Origin: Paracoccaceae bacterium
GTDB lineage: Bacteria; Pseudomonadota; Alphaproteobacteria; Rhodobacterales; Rhodobacteraceae
Assembly: GCA_016936395.1 (NCBI GenBank)
Contig: JAFGXY010000035.1
Location: 1 to 64,000, forward strand
Direction of reading: 5' to 3'
DNA: 64,000 nt
Part shown: piece by piece, positions 45,873 through 54,446 of the stretch
Position numbering within the stretch: position 1 is the first letter of the stretch
Layout of the letters: every line of letters starts with the position of its first letter
Notes under the pieces: generated by a model
What the model saw: the letters and a program-made list of their open reading frames with translations, nothing else
Told to the model about the DNA's origin: nothing
Database searches by the model: none
Made by a program: the position numbers and the translations under genes

Positions 45873-47296
45873 GGCAGAATGTCCTTCAGGCGCAACAGGG
45901 CGATGCGTTCGACCTGGGCGCAGGCGGTGGTGAATTCGGTGGGCGTGTCATTGGCGATGCGCGTCGTGAAAGCGGCAAGGATGCAGGCCTTGGTGTGATC
46001 GCGCACCGCGATGATGAAGGGAAAGCCGTGCCTGGCGACATAGTCTGTGTTGAGCTGTGCAAACCTGTCGCGCTCGGCGTCGGTCAGGGCATCAAGCGCG
46101 GCACTGGCCTGTTCGGCGGTGGACTCGGGCGTCAGCCGCTTGGCGGCAGCGAGTTTTCCGGCAAGGTCGGGGTGGGCCCGCAACACCCCAAGCCGTTCGT
46201 CAGGCGTGGCGCTGCGGAACATGCGGGCGAGGGCGCTGTGCAGACCCACGGCGCTGTCATGCGCGGGGCCAAGTTCCAGATCGTGGGCGCGCTCGGCGAT
46301 CCAGGGGGAGTGCTCGAAGATGCCGCCAAAGCGGGCGACAAAGCGGGCGCGGTCGATCTGGCTGGGGCGTTCAATCCGGCGGTGCGGGTGGGTTTTCGCC
46401 CAATGCCGGGCGATGTCGATGCGGCGGGGAAACCAGACGCCGTCATGACCCTGCGCGTAATCGAGAAAGCGTTTCAGCCCCGCCACCTTGCCCGGTCGCC
46501 CGATCAGGCGGTTGTGCAGGCCGATGGAGAACATCTTGGCGCGACCGTGTTGCCCCTCGGCATAAAGCGTGTCGAAGCTGTCTTTCAGGTATTGGAAGAA
46601 TTGCTCGCCGGTGATGTAGCCCGGCGCTGTGGCAAAGCGCATGTCATTGGCCTCGAGCGTGTAGGGAATGACCAGTTGGTCATGGTCGCCCAGTTCCCGC
46701 CAATAGGGCAGGTCATCGTCGTAAGTGTCGGAAATCCAAGAAAGCTTGCGGGTTTCGGCGGTCAGCCGCACCGTGTTCATGCTGCACCGCCCGGTATACC
46801 AGCCTTGCGGGGGCTGGCCTGTCACCTCGGCATGCAGGCGGAACGATTCAGCGATCTGGGCGCGTTCCATGTCTTCGGACATGTCGCGGTGATCGACCCA
46901 TTTCAGACCGTGGCTGGCGATTTCCCAGCCTGCGGCCTGCATCGCCGCCACCTGTTCGGGGTTGCGGGCAAGCGCCGAGGTGACGCCGAAGACGGTGACG
47001 GGGAGCCTTCGTTCGGTGAACAGCCGGTGCAGACGCCAGAACCCGGCCCGCGCGCCATAGTCATAAAGCGATTCCATGTTCCAGTGCCGCTGCCCCGGCC
47101 AAGGGGCGGCCCCGGCGATGTCGGACAGGAAGGCCTCGGACTGGGCATCGCCATGCAGCAGGTTGTTTTCGCCGCCCTCTTCATAGTTCAGCACGATGGA
47201 AATCGCGATGCGCGCGCCGCCCGGCCACTGTGCATCGGGCGGGGTTGGGCCATGGCCGCGGAAATCGCGAGGGTAACGGGGGGGCGACGAGGGCAA
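45869..47296 (-). CDS. puuE: fused allantoinase (PuuE type) - OHCU decarboxylase
   Basis: 475 residues in two parts. Residues 1-310 are a polysaccharide-deacetylase-like allantoinase: NYEEGGENNLLHGDAQSEAF, ASHGLKWVDHRDMSEDMERA and the late FSIGLHNRLIGRPGKVAGLK. Residues 315-475 are 2-oxo-4-hydroxy-4-carboxy-5-ureidoimidazoline decarboxylase: FGGIFEHSPWIAERAHDLEL, DLAGKLAAAKRLTPESTAEQ, RHGFPFIIAVRDHTKA. The first makes allantoate and the second makes (S)-allantoin, so two steps are linked in one chain. TTG at 47296 with GTGAGG upstream is the best start; GTG at 47308 is an alternative. Confidence 0.88.
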   Translation of the reverse strand: MPSSPPRYPRDFRGHGPTPPDAQWPGGARIAISIVLNYEEGGENNLLHGDAQSEAFLSDIAGAAPWPGQRHWNMESLYDYGARAGFWRLHRLFTERRLPVTVFGVTSALARNPEQVAAMQAAGWEIASHGLKWVDHRDMSEDMERAQIAESFRLHAEVTGQPPQGWYTGRCSMNTVRLTAETRKLSWISDTYDDDLPYWRELGDHDQLVIPYTLEANDMRFATAPGYITGEQFFQYLKDSFDTLYAEGQHGRAKMFSIGLHNRLIGRPGKVAGLKRFLDYAQGHDGVWFPRRIDIARHWAKTHPHRRIERPSQIDRARFVARFGGIFEHSPWIAERAHDLELGPAHDSAVGLHSALARMFRSATPDERLGVLRAHPDLAGKLAAAKRLTPESTAEQASAALDALTDAERDRFAQLNTDYVARHGFPFIIAVRDHTKACILAAFTTRIANDTPTEFTTACAQVERIALLRLKDILP

Positions 47297-47452
47297 GGCA
47301 AACCTCACTTTCAGGCGATGGTGCAGATCAGAGAAGGGCTTGGCCGGATCGGTTTCAAGCAGAATTTGTAACTCGTCCGGTGCAGCGATGCTGTCGCATG
47401 GGCGCGGATTTTGTGCTGTGATGCAAGCGACGCAATCAGGGAGGCCGAAAAA

Positions 47453-47806
47453 ATGGGGCGACTTTCGACGCATGTGCTGGATACGGCGCGGGGAAAGCCG
47501 GCGGCGGGGGTGAAAATCTGGTTGTATCGGGTCAGTGGTGATATCCACGAGCAAATCGCCGAGGCTGTGACCAATGCCGATGGCCGCACCGATGCGCCCT
47601 TGCTTTCCGGGGATGATCTGAAGGCGGGGCGTTATGAGTTGGTGTTTTTCGCCGGAGACTATCTGCGCGCAACCGGGCAAGCCATGGGCGAGGTGTTGTT
47701 TCTGGACCAGATCCCCATTCGCTTTGGCGTGCCGGATGCGGGCGCGCATTACCATGTGCCTTTGCTGATCTCGCCCTTTGCCTATTCCACCTATCGCGGC
47801 AGTTGA
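47453..47806 (+). CDS. uraH: 5-hydroxyisourate hydrolase
   Basis: 117 residues, transthyretin-related. N-terminal LSTHVLDTARGKPAAGVKIW with the active-site histidine, central GRTDAPLLSGDDLKAGRYEL, and the diagnostic C-terminal tetrapeptide YRGS. It hydrolyses HIU, the product of PuuD, to OHCU. ATG at 47453 follows GGGAGG. It is divergent from the allantoinase fusion. Confidence 0.95.
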   Translation: MGRLSTHVLDTARGKPAAGVKIWLYRVSGDIHEQIAEAVTNADGRTDAPLLSGDDLKAGRYELVFFAGDYLRATGQAMGEVLFLDQIPIRFGVPDAGAHYHVPLLISPFAYSTYRGS

Positions 47807-47894
47807 TCGAAGGCGCTTGAAACCGGGTCTTGCGCCGCAAGCCGTTTCGGGGTTCTGTCTCGCGCATAGAAAATCGCTTGATTGGGAGAGCGGC

Positions 47895-49373
47895 ATGGTT
47901 CGGAGTTCGGTCTTCATGGCAGCGCCGGTGATGGCTCTGCTGATGTGCGGCACGGCGCAGGCGGCGCTGACGGTGGATCAGGTCTGGGCGGATCTTCAGG
48001 CCCAGGCCATCGCCGGCGGGTTGAAGATCACCGTGGCGACCGAAGTTCCGGGCGACCGCGAACTGACGTTGAACGGTGTCAGCATTGCGCCGGACGGCGG
48101 TCCTGCGATTGCCACCGTGTCGGAGATTTCGCTGGTGGAACAGGAAGATGGCAGCGTGGCCCTGTTTCCCGGCGAGATCAGGCTGGAAAACACCGGGCCT
48201 GCCAGGGTGACCGTTTACCATGAGGACCTGTCGCTCAGCATGTATGAGGATGCGGGTGGCATGGGCTATGGTCTGGATGCCGACAGCCTGAAGATTTCCG
48301 TTGTCGCAACGGAAGGTGCCGGGCAAACGGCCAAGAGCTTTGACGGGACGTTTGATCTGACCGGGATCGCCGGGCGCTATACCCGCGGCCTTGAGGCCCT
48401 TGGATTTGGCGTATCGGCTGGGCGGTTGGTCTATGACATCAAGCAAGAGGATGCCGCGCTTGGCATCGACAGCGCGCAGGTCAGCGACACGGCCGACGTT
48501 GACTTGACCGGTGAGATGACGCTGCCCGAGGGCATGGATCTGATGTCGTTGAAAGACGCCCCAGCGGTTTTTGCCGCCGCACGTGCCGGGCTTGGCATGG
48601 TGTTCGAGGCCACGCAGGGCGTGTCGTCCGGCGATCTGGTGGACAACAACCCGATGATGCCGATGAGCCTTGCGTTTCAGGCCAAACCGGGCACCACCTC
48701 GATGGTGCTGAACGCCGATGAGTTCGGGTTTGACACCTCGGTTGAGGGGATGTCGTTCACGGCGCGTCCGCCGATGGTGCCGGGCGCGGTCAATGCCACG
48801 ACCGATGCCTTTGAAATGGCTTTTGCCATGCCGATGGTCGCGGTGGAAGAAGCCGGGGAATACGCTTTGACCCTGGGCGTTGCCAACCTCGCGCTGGATG
48901 ACGGTGCGTGGCGCATGATCGATCCGGCAGGGGCCCTGGACCATGGTCCTGCCGACCTGACGCTGGACATGGGCGGACTGGCCCGGATCGACACGCTGGA
49001 GTTGATGCAGGCGAACGAGGCGGGGAGGCCGCCACAAGTCATGCCCGAATTGCAGACGCTGGACATTCGCGCGCTGGCCGTGAAGCTGGCCGGTGCGGCG
49101 CTGTCGGGCACGGGCGCGTTCACCTTCGACAATTCGATGGTGGCCGCCGGTGGCCCGCCGATGCCGCTGGGCACGGCGGACCTGCGGCTGGAGGGCGGCA
49201 ACAACCTGATCGACGGGCTGATCGCCATGGGGCTGATGACCGCCGACGATGCCATGGGCGCCCGGATGATGATGGCGATGTTCGGCAAACCGGCGGGCGA
49301 TGACGTGCTGACCTCGACCATCGAAGCGAGGGAAGGCGGGTCGATCTTTGTGAACGGCCAGCAGATTCAGTAA
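47895..49373 (+). CDS. DUF2125 family secreted protein
   Basis: 492 residues with a signal peptide (about 1-23, VFMAAPVMALLMCGTAQAAL). The rest is beta-rich with many glycine-containing turns and a periodic hydrophobic pattern, and I recognise the DUF2125 pattern of alphaproteobacteria. Likely periplasmic or outer-membrane-associated. Function unknown. ATG at 47895 after GGGAGAG. It interrupts the ureide block between uraH and puuD. Confidence 0.7.
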   Translation: MVRSSVFMAAPVMALLMCGTAQAALTVDQVWADLQAQAIAGGLKITVATEVPGDRELTLNGVSIAPDGGPAIATVSEISLVEQEDGSVALFPGEIRLENTGPARVTVYHEDLSLSMYEDAGGMGYGLDADSLKISVVATEGAGQTAKSFDGTFDLTGIAGRYTRGLEALGFGVSAGRLVYDIKQEDAALGIDSAQVSDTADVDLTGEMTLPEGMDLMSLKDAPAVFAAARAGLGMVFEATQGVSSGDLVDNNPMMPMSLAFQAKPGTTSMVLNADEFGFDTSVEGMSFTARPPMVPGAVNATTDAFEMAFAMPMVAVEEAGEYALTLGVANLALDDGAWRMIDPAGALDHGPADLTLDMGGLARIDTLELMQANEAGRPPQVMPELQTLDIRALAVKLAGAALSGTGAFTFDNSMVAAGGPPMPLGTADLRLEGGNNLIDGLIAMGLMTADDAMGARMMMAMFGKPAGDDVLTSTIEAREGGSIFVNGQQIQ

Positions 49374-49831
49374 GCCGCCAGCGGTGATCTGATGCAAGGG
49401 CCGGGCCTGAAGATGGCCCGGTCACGTTGATTTAAGAAGAGCGGGGGCTGCCTGCCCCCGCACCCTCGGGGGTATTTGTGCCAAGAGGAAATGGGATCGG
49501 GGCCGTTGTGTGACGCGGCGCATGTGGTGGCGTCGGGCAAGGCACCGGTGCGCCGATGATCCATCGGCTCTTTCAGGGCGACGCAGGTTGCGGCGGTTTG
49601 AGTGAGCGGCAGTGCAGGAGGGGCGACGGCCGCGGGCGGTCGGGGATCGGGGTATCTGCACGCATGTTGCCCAATTCGTAGACAGCGATGACCGTCTGCA
49701 GGATGAGGACGCAGCATATCCGTGCAAAACCTGCATCGAGGGAATGGTTTGCAAGCGGTGCGCAAAATCGCAACGTGAACGGAACAGGTCGCCCCGCTAT
49801 AGCATGCGGAAGAGGTCAGGGGAGAGTTCGC
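49374..49831. other. 458-base intergenic region upstream of puuD
   Basis: No convincing gene. It holds a GGGTATTTGTG repeat at 49441-49493 with the hairpin GCGGGGGCTGCCTGCCCCCGC. The remainder is GC-rich with short frames that lack ribosome sites. The puuD ribosome site GGGGAG lies at its end, about 49819-49824. Confidence 0.5.
49441..49493 (+). repeat. hairpin plus GGGTATTTGTG intergenic repeat
   Basis: GCGGGGGCTGCCTGCCCCCGC (stem with a short loop) followed by ACCCTCGGGGGTATTTGTGCCAAGAGGAAATG. It has the same architecture as the element between bhcA and bhcB. Confidence 0.7.
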
Positions 49832-51076
49832 ATGTATGACGCGGCCGTGCTGTGGGAGTGGATCGAGATTGCCATGCGCTGGACGCATGTGATCACGGTG
49901 ATCGCCTGGATCGGGTCGTCATTCTATTTCGTGGCGCTGGACCTTGGCCTGCGCAAGACGCCCAGCCTGCCCCCCCTTGCCCATGGCGAGGAATGGCAGG
50001 TGCATGGCGGCGGGTTCTATCACGTCCAGAAATATCTGGTGGCCCCGGCGATGATGCCCGAGCACCTGACCTGGTTCAAATGGGAAAGCTATGCGACGTT
50101 CCTGACCGGGTTCGCGATGCTGGTGCTGGTCTATTACCTTGGGGCCGAGCTGTATCTGATCGACCCCACGGTTCAGGAGCTGGAGGTCTGGCAGGCGGTG
50201 GCGATTTCGCTGGCCAGTCTTGCCTTTGGCTGGATTGCCTACAACACGCTGTGCAGGGTGTTTGTGACGGCCGATCAGACGGTGCTGATGCTGGCGCTGT
50301 TTGTGGTCTTGGTGGGCATGTCGTGGTTTTACACCCAGGTCTTCAGCGGCCGGGCAGCGCTTTTGCACCTTGGGGCGTTTACCGGCAGCATCATGACCGG
50401 CAACGTGTTCTTCATCATCATGCCCAATCAGCGGGTCGTGGTGGCGGACCTGAAAGCGGGGCGAAAGCCCGACCCGAAATATGGCAAGATCGCCAAGCAG
50501 CGCAGCACCCACAACAATTATCTGACGTTGCCGGTGCTGTTCTTGATGCTGTCGAACCATTATCCGCTGGTGTTTGCGACCGAGTATAATTGGGTCATCG
50601 CAAGTCTGGTGTTTCTGATGGGGGTGACGATCCGACATTGGTTCAACGCGCGGCATGCGCGCAGCGGCAGCCCGTATTGGACATGGGCGGCAACGGCGGG
50701 GCTGTTTGCGGCAATTGCCTGGCTTTCCACCGCCAAGCTGTCGGGCGAGGCGGATGCGGCAGGTGCGGCGGAGCTGTCGAGGGCCGCCTTGCAGCATGCG
50801 GCGGCGCCGGGGTTTGCCGATGTGGTGGCCATCGTGCAGGGCCGCTGCGCCATGTGTCACGCGGCAGAGCCAGCCTGGGACGGGATGTATTGGCCGCCCA
50901 AGGGCGTGGTGCTGGAAACCGAGGCGCAGATCGCCGCTGAGGCGCGCCGGATCTATTTGCAGGCCGGGATCAGCCATGCCATGCCGCCGGGCAACCTGAG
51001 TTATATCGAACCGCAAGAGCGCCTTGCCATCGTGCGCTGGTTCCGGGCGGCGGGTTTGGGCGGGGTGGACGGGTAA
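49832..51076 (+). CDS. puuD: membrane-bound urate hydroxylase with cytochrome c domain
   Basis: 414 residues. About eight transmembrane helices, including HVITVIAWIGSSFYFVALDL and FLTGFAMLVLVYYLGAELYL, then IMPNQRVVVADLKAGRKPDP. The C-terminal domain has a heme-binding motif GRCAMCHAAEPAWDG and HAMPPGNLSYIEPQERLAIV. PuuD oxidises urate to 5-hydroxyisourate and passes electrons to its cytochrome. ATG at 49832 follows GGGGAG. It feeds HIU to uraH and the OHCU decarboxylase. Confidence 0.93.
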   Translation: MYDAAVLWEWIEIAMRWTHVITVIAWIGSSFYFVALDLGLRKTPSLPPLAHGEEWQVHGGGFYHVQKYLVAPAMMPEHLTWFKWESYATFLTGFAMLVLVYYLGAELYLIDPTVQELEVWQAVAISLASLAFGWIAYNTLCRVFVTADQTVLMLALFVVLVGMSWFYTQVFSGRAALLHLGAFTGSIMTGNVFFIIMPNQRVVVADLKAGRKPDPKYGKIAKQRSTHNNYLTLPVLFLMLSNHYPLVFATEYNWVIASLVFLMGVTIRHWFNARHARSGSPYWTWAATAGLFAAIAWLSTAKLSGEADAAGAAELSRAALQHAAAPGFADVVAIVQGRCAMCHAAEPAWDGMYWPPKGVVLETEAQIAAEARRIYLQAGISHAMPPGNLSYIEPQERLAIVRWFRAAGLGGVDG

Positions 51077-51100
51077 CGGCGGGCGTGCCGGGGGCGGGGA

Positions 51101-51134
51101 CGCCTCCGGCGGGAGTATTTGGCAAGCAGCAAGC
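51101..51134 (+). repeat. GCCTCCGGCGGGAGTATTTGG intergenic repeat
   Basis: GCCTCCGGCGGGAGTATTTG followed by GCAAGCAGCAAGCC. It is a close copy of the element at 14017-14055 and lies between convergent puuD and znuA. Confidence 0.7.
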
Positions 51135-51196
51135 CCGTGCGCCCTTGCATGTGCTGCGCAGTTATAAGAGATCTGGCCTGATGGCGCGGAGCGGTA

Positions 51197-52162
51197 TCAG
51201 CCGTTCAGGCAGGCCGCGATGGTGCTGGCGAGCTTGCGCATCAGGGTGTCGTAGGCGTCGGGGCCGGGGACGATCAGGCTGCCCGAAGGGTCAAGCGCTG
51301 CTCCGATGCGGGCATTGCTGCCGGTGGCCATCTGGGTGACCAGCGCCGGGTCATGCTGGCTTTCCGGAAACAAGCACAGAGCGCCACCGGCGGCGATGGT
51401 GTCGGACAGTTCGCGCAGGCGGGCGGCGCCGGGGGATGTGGCATCGCCCAAGGAGATCGACCCCGCCACGGTCAGGTCGTAATGACCCGCGAAATAGCCG
51501 TAGGCATCGTGGAACACTACAAAGGGTTTGTCGTGAATCGGGGCAAGGATGGCTGCAATCTCGGTATCCATCGCGCTGATGCGGGTCTGCGTGGCGGCGG
51601 CGTTGGCGGCATAGGTGGTGGCGTTTTCAGGATCAAGCCGCGACAGCTCGCCCGCGATCAGACCCGCCCAATACTGCGCATTGGCCGGGTCAAGCCAGGC
51701 GTGCGGGTCGAGGCCAGCGTGCGCGTGGCCTGCATCTTCGGCATGGGTGTCTTTGGCATGGCCTGCGTCGGTCGCGGCTGTAGGGTCGTGGTCGGCCCCG
51801 GTCGCATGATCATGCTGTGCCGCATCGCCGAAATTACGGCGGAAGGTGCCTTCAGCCTCTAGCAGCTCCAGCTTTTCGCCGCCAACCGTCACGCCGATCA
51901 GGGCGCGGTCCAGCCATGGGGTCATTTCCGGGCCGATCCAGATGACCAGATCGGCCTGCGACAGCGCCCGTGCCTGCGAGGGGCGCAGCTGAAAGTTATG
52001 GGCGTTGCCGCCCTTGTCGAGCAAAAGGTCGGGCTGGCCAAGATCGCCCATCACCTGCGCGGTGATCGCATGCACGGCGGGCAGGTCGGTTACCACACGG
52101 GGAACCTGAGCCAGGGCGGGCAGGGCGGTGCTGGCCAAGAGAAACGAGATGATATAACGCAT
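51197..52162 (-). CDS. znuA: zinc ABC transporter substrate-binding protein
   Basis: 321 residues with a signal peptide (ISFLLASTALPALAQVPRVV). ZnuA-type ligand histidines are in DKGGNAHNFQLRPSQARALS and later in LDPHAWLDPANAQYWAGLIA. A histidine/aspartate-rich loop (about 120-150, alternating H with D, E, A) is typical of zinc-scavenging ZnuA. The gene is divergent from zur-znuCB across a palindromic candidate Zur box. Confidence 0.93.
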   Translation of the reverse strand: MRYIISFLLASTALPALAQVPRVVTDLPAVHAITAQVMGDLGQPDLLLDKGGNAHNFQLRPSQARALSQADLVIWIGPEMTPWLDRALIGVTVGGEKLELLEAEGTFRRNFGDAAQHDHATGADHDPTAATDAGHAKDTHAEDAGHAHAGLDPHAWLDPANAQYWAGLIAGELSRLDPENATTYAANAAATQTRISAMDTEIAAILAPIHDKPFVVFHDAYGYFAGHYDLTVAGSISLGDATSPGAARLRELSDTIAAGGALCLFPESQHDPALVTQMATGSNARIGAALDPSGSLIVPGPDAYDTLMRKLASTIAACLNG

Positions 52163-52201
52163 GGTATGGGCCTTTCACACAGCGGATGGTATCGCATATG
52201 T

Positions 52202-52214
52202 GTTATATTATAAC
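52202..52214. promoter_or_regulatory. Zur-box candidate between znuA and zur
   Basis: GTTATATTATAAC is a perfect 13-base palindrome (6-bp halves around a T) in the short divergent znuA/zur promoter region. Fur-family sites of this AT-rich form are typical for alphaproteobacterial Zur, and the flanking genes are zur and its expected targets. Confidence 0.75.
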
Positions 52215-52237
52215 TCGTCAATATCACGGAGTCGGTG

Positions 52238-52750
52238 ATGCCCCACGATCACAACGCTTGTCCGGACTGTGGCCTGCCCGATCTGGCCTTTGCCGTGCAT
52301 GACCATGCGCATTGCGCCGAACAGGTGCTGGCGCGGGCCGAGGCCCTGGCGCAGGACGCGGGGGCGCGGATGACGCCGGTGCGCAAGCGGGTGCTGGAGA
52401 TCTTGCTGGAAAACCACAAGGCGCTGGGAGCCTATGACGTGTTGCAGCGCCTTGCCGCCGAAGGCTTTGGCAACCAGCCGCCGGTGGCCTACCGCGCGCT
52501 GGAGTTTCTGGTGGAACATGGCTTTGCGCATCGCATCCGTCGCGTGAACGCCTTTGCTGCCTGCATGTATCCGGGCGAAGATCATGCCCCGGTGTTTCTG
52601 ATCTGCAAGACCTGCGATCTGGTGGCCGAGGCTCCGGCCGCCCCGGTCCGCGCCGCACTGGACGCGGCGGCTCAGGCGATCGGGTTCAGCATCGAGCGGT
52701 CGAACATCGAGGCCTTGGGCCAGTGCCCTGCCTGCCGGGGGGCGGCGTGA
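52238..52750 (+). CDS. zur: zinc uptake regulator Zur (Fur family)
   Basis: 170 residues. An N-terminal cysteine pair (CPDCGLPDL), then the winged helix RMTPVRKRVLEILLENHKAL, the metal site region around GFAHRIRRVNAFAACMYPGE, and two further CxxC pairs (FLICKTCDLV, GQCPACRGAA) for structural zinc. This is the Zur type of Fur-family protein. It probably represses znuA and its own operon when zinc is plentiful. It is divergent from znuA and overlaps znuC by one base. Confidence 0.93.
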   Translation: MPHDHNACPDCGLPDLAFAVHDHAHCAEQVLARAEALAQDAGARMTPVRKRVLEILLENHKALGAYDVLQRLAAEGFGNQPPVAYRALEFLVEHGFAHRIRRVNAFAACMYPGEDHAPVFLICKTCDLVAEAPAAPVRAALDAAAQAIGFSIERSNIEALGQCPACRGAA

Positions 52751-53550
52751 TGGCTTTGCTGTCGGCCGATCATATCTCGGTGCGCTTTGCCGGTGCCGAG
52801 GCGTTGCAGGATGTGACGATGCGGCTTGATCCGGGCGAGATTGTTACCGTCGTCGGGCCGAACGGGTCGGGCAAATCAACGCTGATCCGGGCGCTGTTGG
52901 GGATTGTTCCGGTGTCCGAGGGCCGGGTCCAGCGGATGGCGGGGCTGCGCATCGGCTATGTGCCGCAGCGGTTGATGCTGGACCGCAGTCTGCCGATCAC
53001 GGTGCGGCGGTTCCTGTCGTTGCCGGCGCGTGTCAGCGATGCCGCAGCGACGGGCGCGTTGGCGCGGGTGGGCCTGCCTGGGTTGAAGGGGGCGCAGATG
53101 GTGGGGCTGTCGGGCGGGCAGATGCAGCGGGTGCTGCTGGCCCGCGCGCTGCTGGCCGAGCCGCAGGTTCTGGTGCTGGACGAGCCGACCCAAGGTCTGG
53201 ATCAGCCCGGCGAGGCCAGCTTTTACAGGCTGATCGAAGAGGTGCGCAAACAAACCGGGGCGGCGGTCTTGATGGTCAGCCATGATCTGCATGTGGTGAT
53301 GGCGGCCAGTGACCGGGTGATCTGCCTGAACGGCCATGTCTGCTGTCAGGGCACGCCGCATGTGGTGTCGTCGGCCCCGGAATACCGGGCGCTGTTCGGC
53401 CTTGGCACCAAGGGCGCGCTGGCGCTGTATCAGCATGTGCATGATCACGACCACAGCGACGCGCCGGAGCACGACCATCCACATGGCCCGAAACACGGTC
53501 GCAAGCCCGGGCACGATCACGACCACGGGCACGGGCACGCCCATGTTTGA
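52750..53550 (+). CDS. znuC: zinc ABC transporter ATP-binding protein
   Basis: 266 residues. Walker A TVVGPNGSGKSTLIRALLGI, signature LSGGQMQRVLLARALLAEPQ and Walker B VLVLDEPTQGLDQ, then the H-loop VSHDLH. A histidine-rich C-terminal tail (HDHDHSDAPEHDHPH and similar) may bind zinc. It starts by overlapping zur and is overlapped by znuB. Confidence 0.95.
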   Translation: MALLSADHISVRFAGAEALQDVTMRLDPGEIVTVVGPNGSGKSTLIRALLGIVPVSEGRVQRMAGLRIGYVPQRLMLDRSLPITVRRFLSLPARVSDAAATGALARVGLPGLKGAQMVGLSGGQMQRVLLARALLAEPQVLVLDEPTQGLDQPGEASFYRLIEEVRKQTGAAVLMVSHDLHVVMAASDRVICLNGHVCCQGTPHVVSSAPEYRALFGLGTKGALALYQHVHDHDHSDAPEHDHPHGPKHGRKPGHDHDHGHGHAHV

Positions 53551-54334
53551 CGATTTTCTGGTGCGGGCGGTTCTGGCCGGGGTCGGGCTTTCATTGGCCA
53601 CCGGGCCTTTGGGGTCTTTCGTGGTGTGGCGGCGGATGGCCTATTTCGGTGATGCCACCAGTCACGCGGCGATTTTGGGCGTGGCCCTGGCTTTGGCAGC
53701 AGATCTGCCGGTGGTGATTGGCACCATGGTGGTGGCGCTGGCGATGGCGGTTACGGTGGCGACGCTGGCGGCAAAGGGCTGGGCGATGGACACCACGCTG
53801 GGGGTGCTGGCCCATTCGGCACTGGCCTTTGGTCTGGTCGCGGTATCCTTTGTGCCTGCGGTGCGCACGGACCTGAGCGCCTGGCTGTTTGGCGATATTC
53901 TGGCGGTCAGCCAGATGGATCTGGCGCTGGTCTGGGGTGGCGCGCTGGTGGTGGTGGGTCTGCTGGTCTGGCGCTGGCAGGGGCTGCTGACCGCCACGTT
54001 GAACGAGGATCTGGCGCATGCCAGCGGGCTGAACCCGGATCGCGAGCGGCTGGTATTGACCATCGCGCTTGCCATCGTTGTGGCGGTCGCCATCAAGGTG
54101 GTGGGGGCCTTGCTGATTGCGGCCATGCTGATCGTGCCTGCCGCTGCGGCGCGGGGCCTGTCGCGCAACCCCGAAGGCATGGCTGTCATGGCCACCGTCA
54201 TCGGAGCAGCCTCGGCGGTGGGGGGGCTGGGGCTGTCGCTGTTAAAAGATACGCCGGCCGGGCCGTCGATCATTGTGGTGGCGTCGCTGATCTTTGCCGC
54301 CGGCACGGCCTTTGGCCAAAGGATGAAGCATTGA
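53543..54334 (+). CDS. znuB: zinc ABC transporter permease
   Basis: 263 residues with about eight transmembrane helices, beginning MFDDFLVRAVLAGVGLSLAT and containing GSFVVWRRMAYFGDATSHAA, the conserved ABC-3 signature. It forms the membrane channel for ZnuA-bound zinc. ATG at 53543 overlaps the znuC end by eight bases. Confidence 0.94.
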   Translation: MFDDFLVRAVLAGVGLSLATGPLGSFVVWRRMAYFGDATSHAAILGVALALAADLPVVIGTMVVALAMAVTVATLAAKGWAMDTTLGVLAHSALAFGLVAVSFVPAVRTDLSAWLFGDILAVSQMDLALVWGGALVVVGLLVWRWQGLLTATLNEDLAHASGLNPDRERLVLTIALAIVVAVAIKVVGALLIAAMLIVPAAAARGLSRNPEGMAVMATVIGAASAVGGLGLSLLKDTPAGPSIIVVASLIFAAGTAFGQRMKH

Positions 54335-54446
54335 CGCGACGGTTTCGACGCCATGTCGTTTTCGGCTGCCAAAGGTCGGCGCACCTTGTCCTTTGAAGCC
54401 ATGATCGGGCATTGATGGCAGGAACAGATCTGCGGGAGTGGCCCCT

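Noticed and set aside
49374-49831. Candidate gene in the gap between the DUF2125 gene and puuD.
   Set aside because: Short frames on both strands lack conserved-looking sequence; the repeat element and hairpin account for part of the region.
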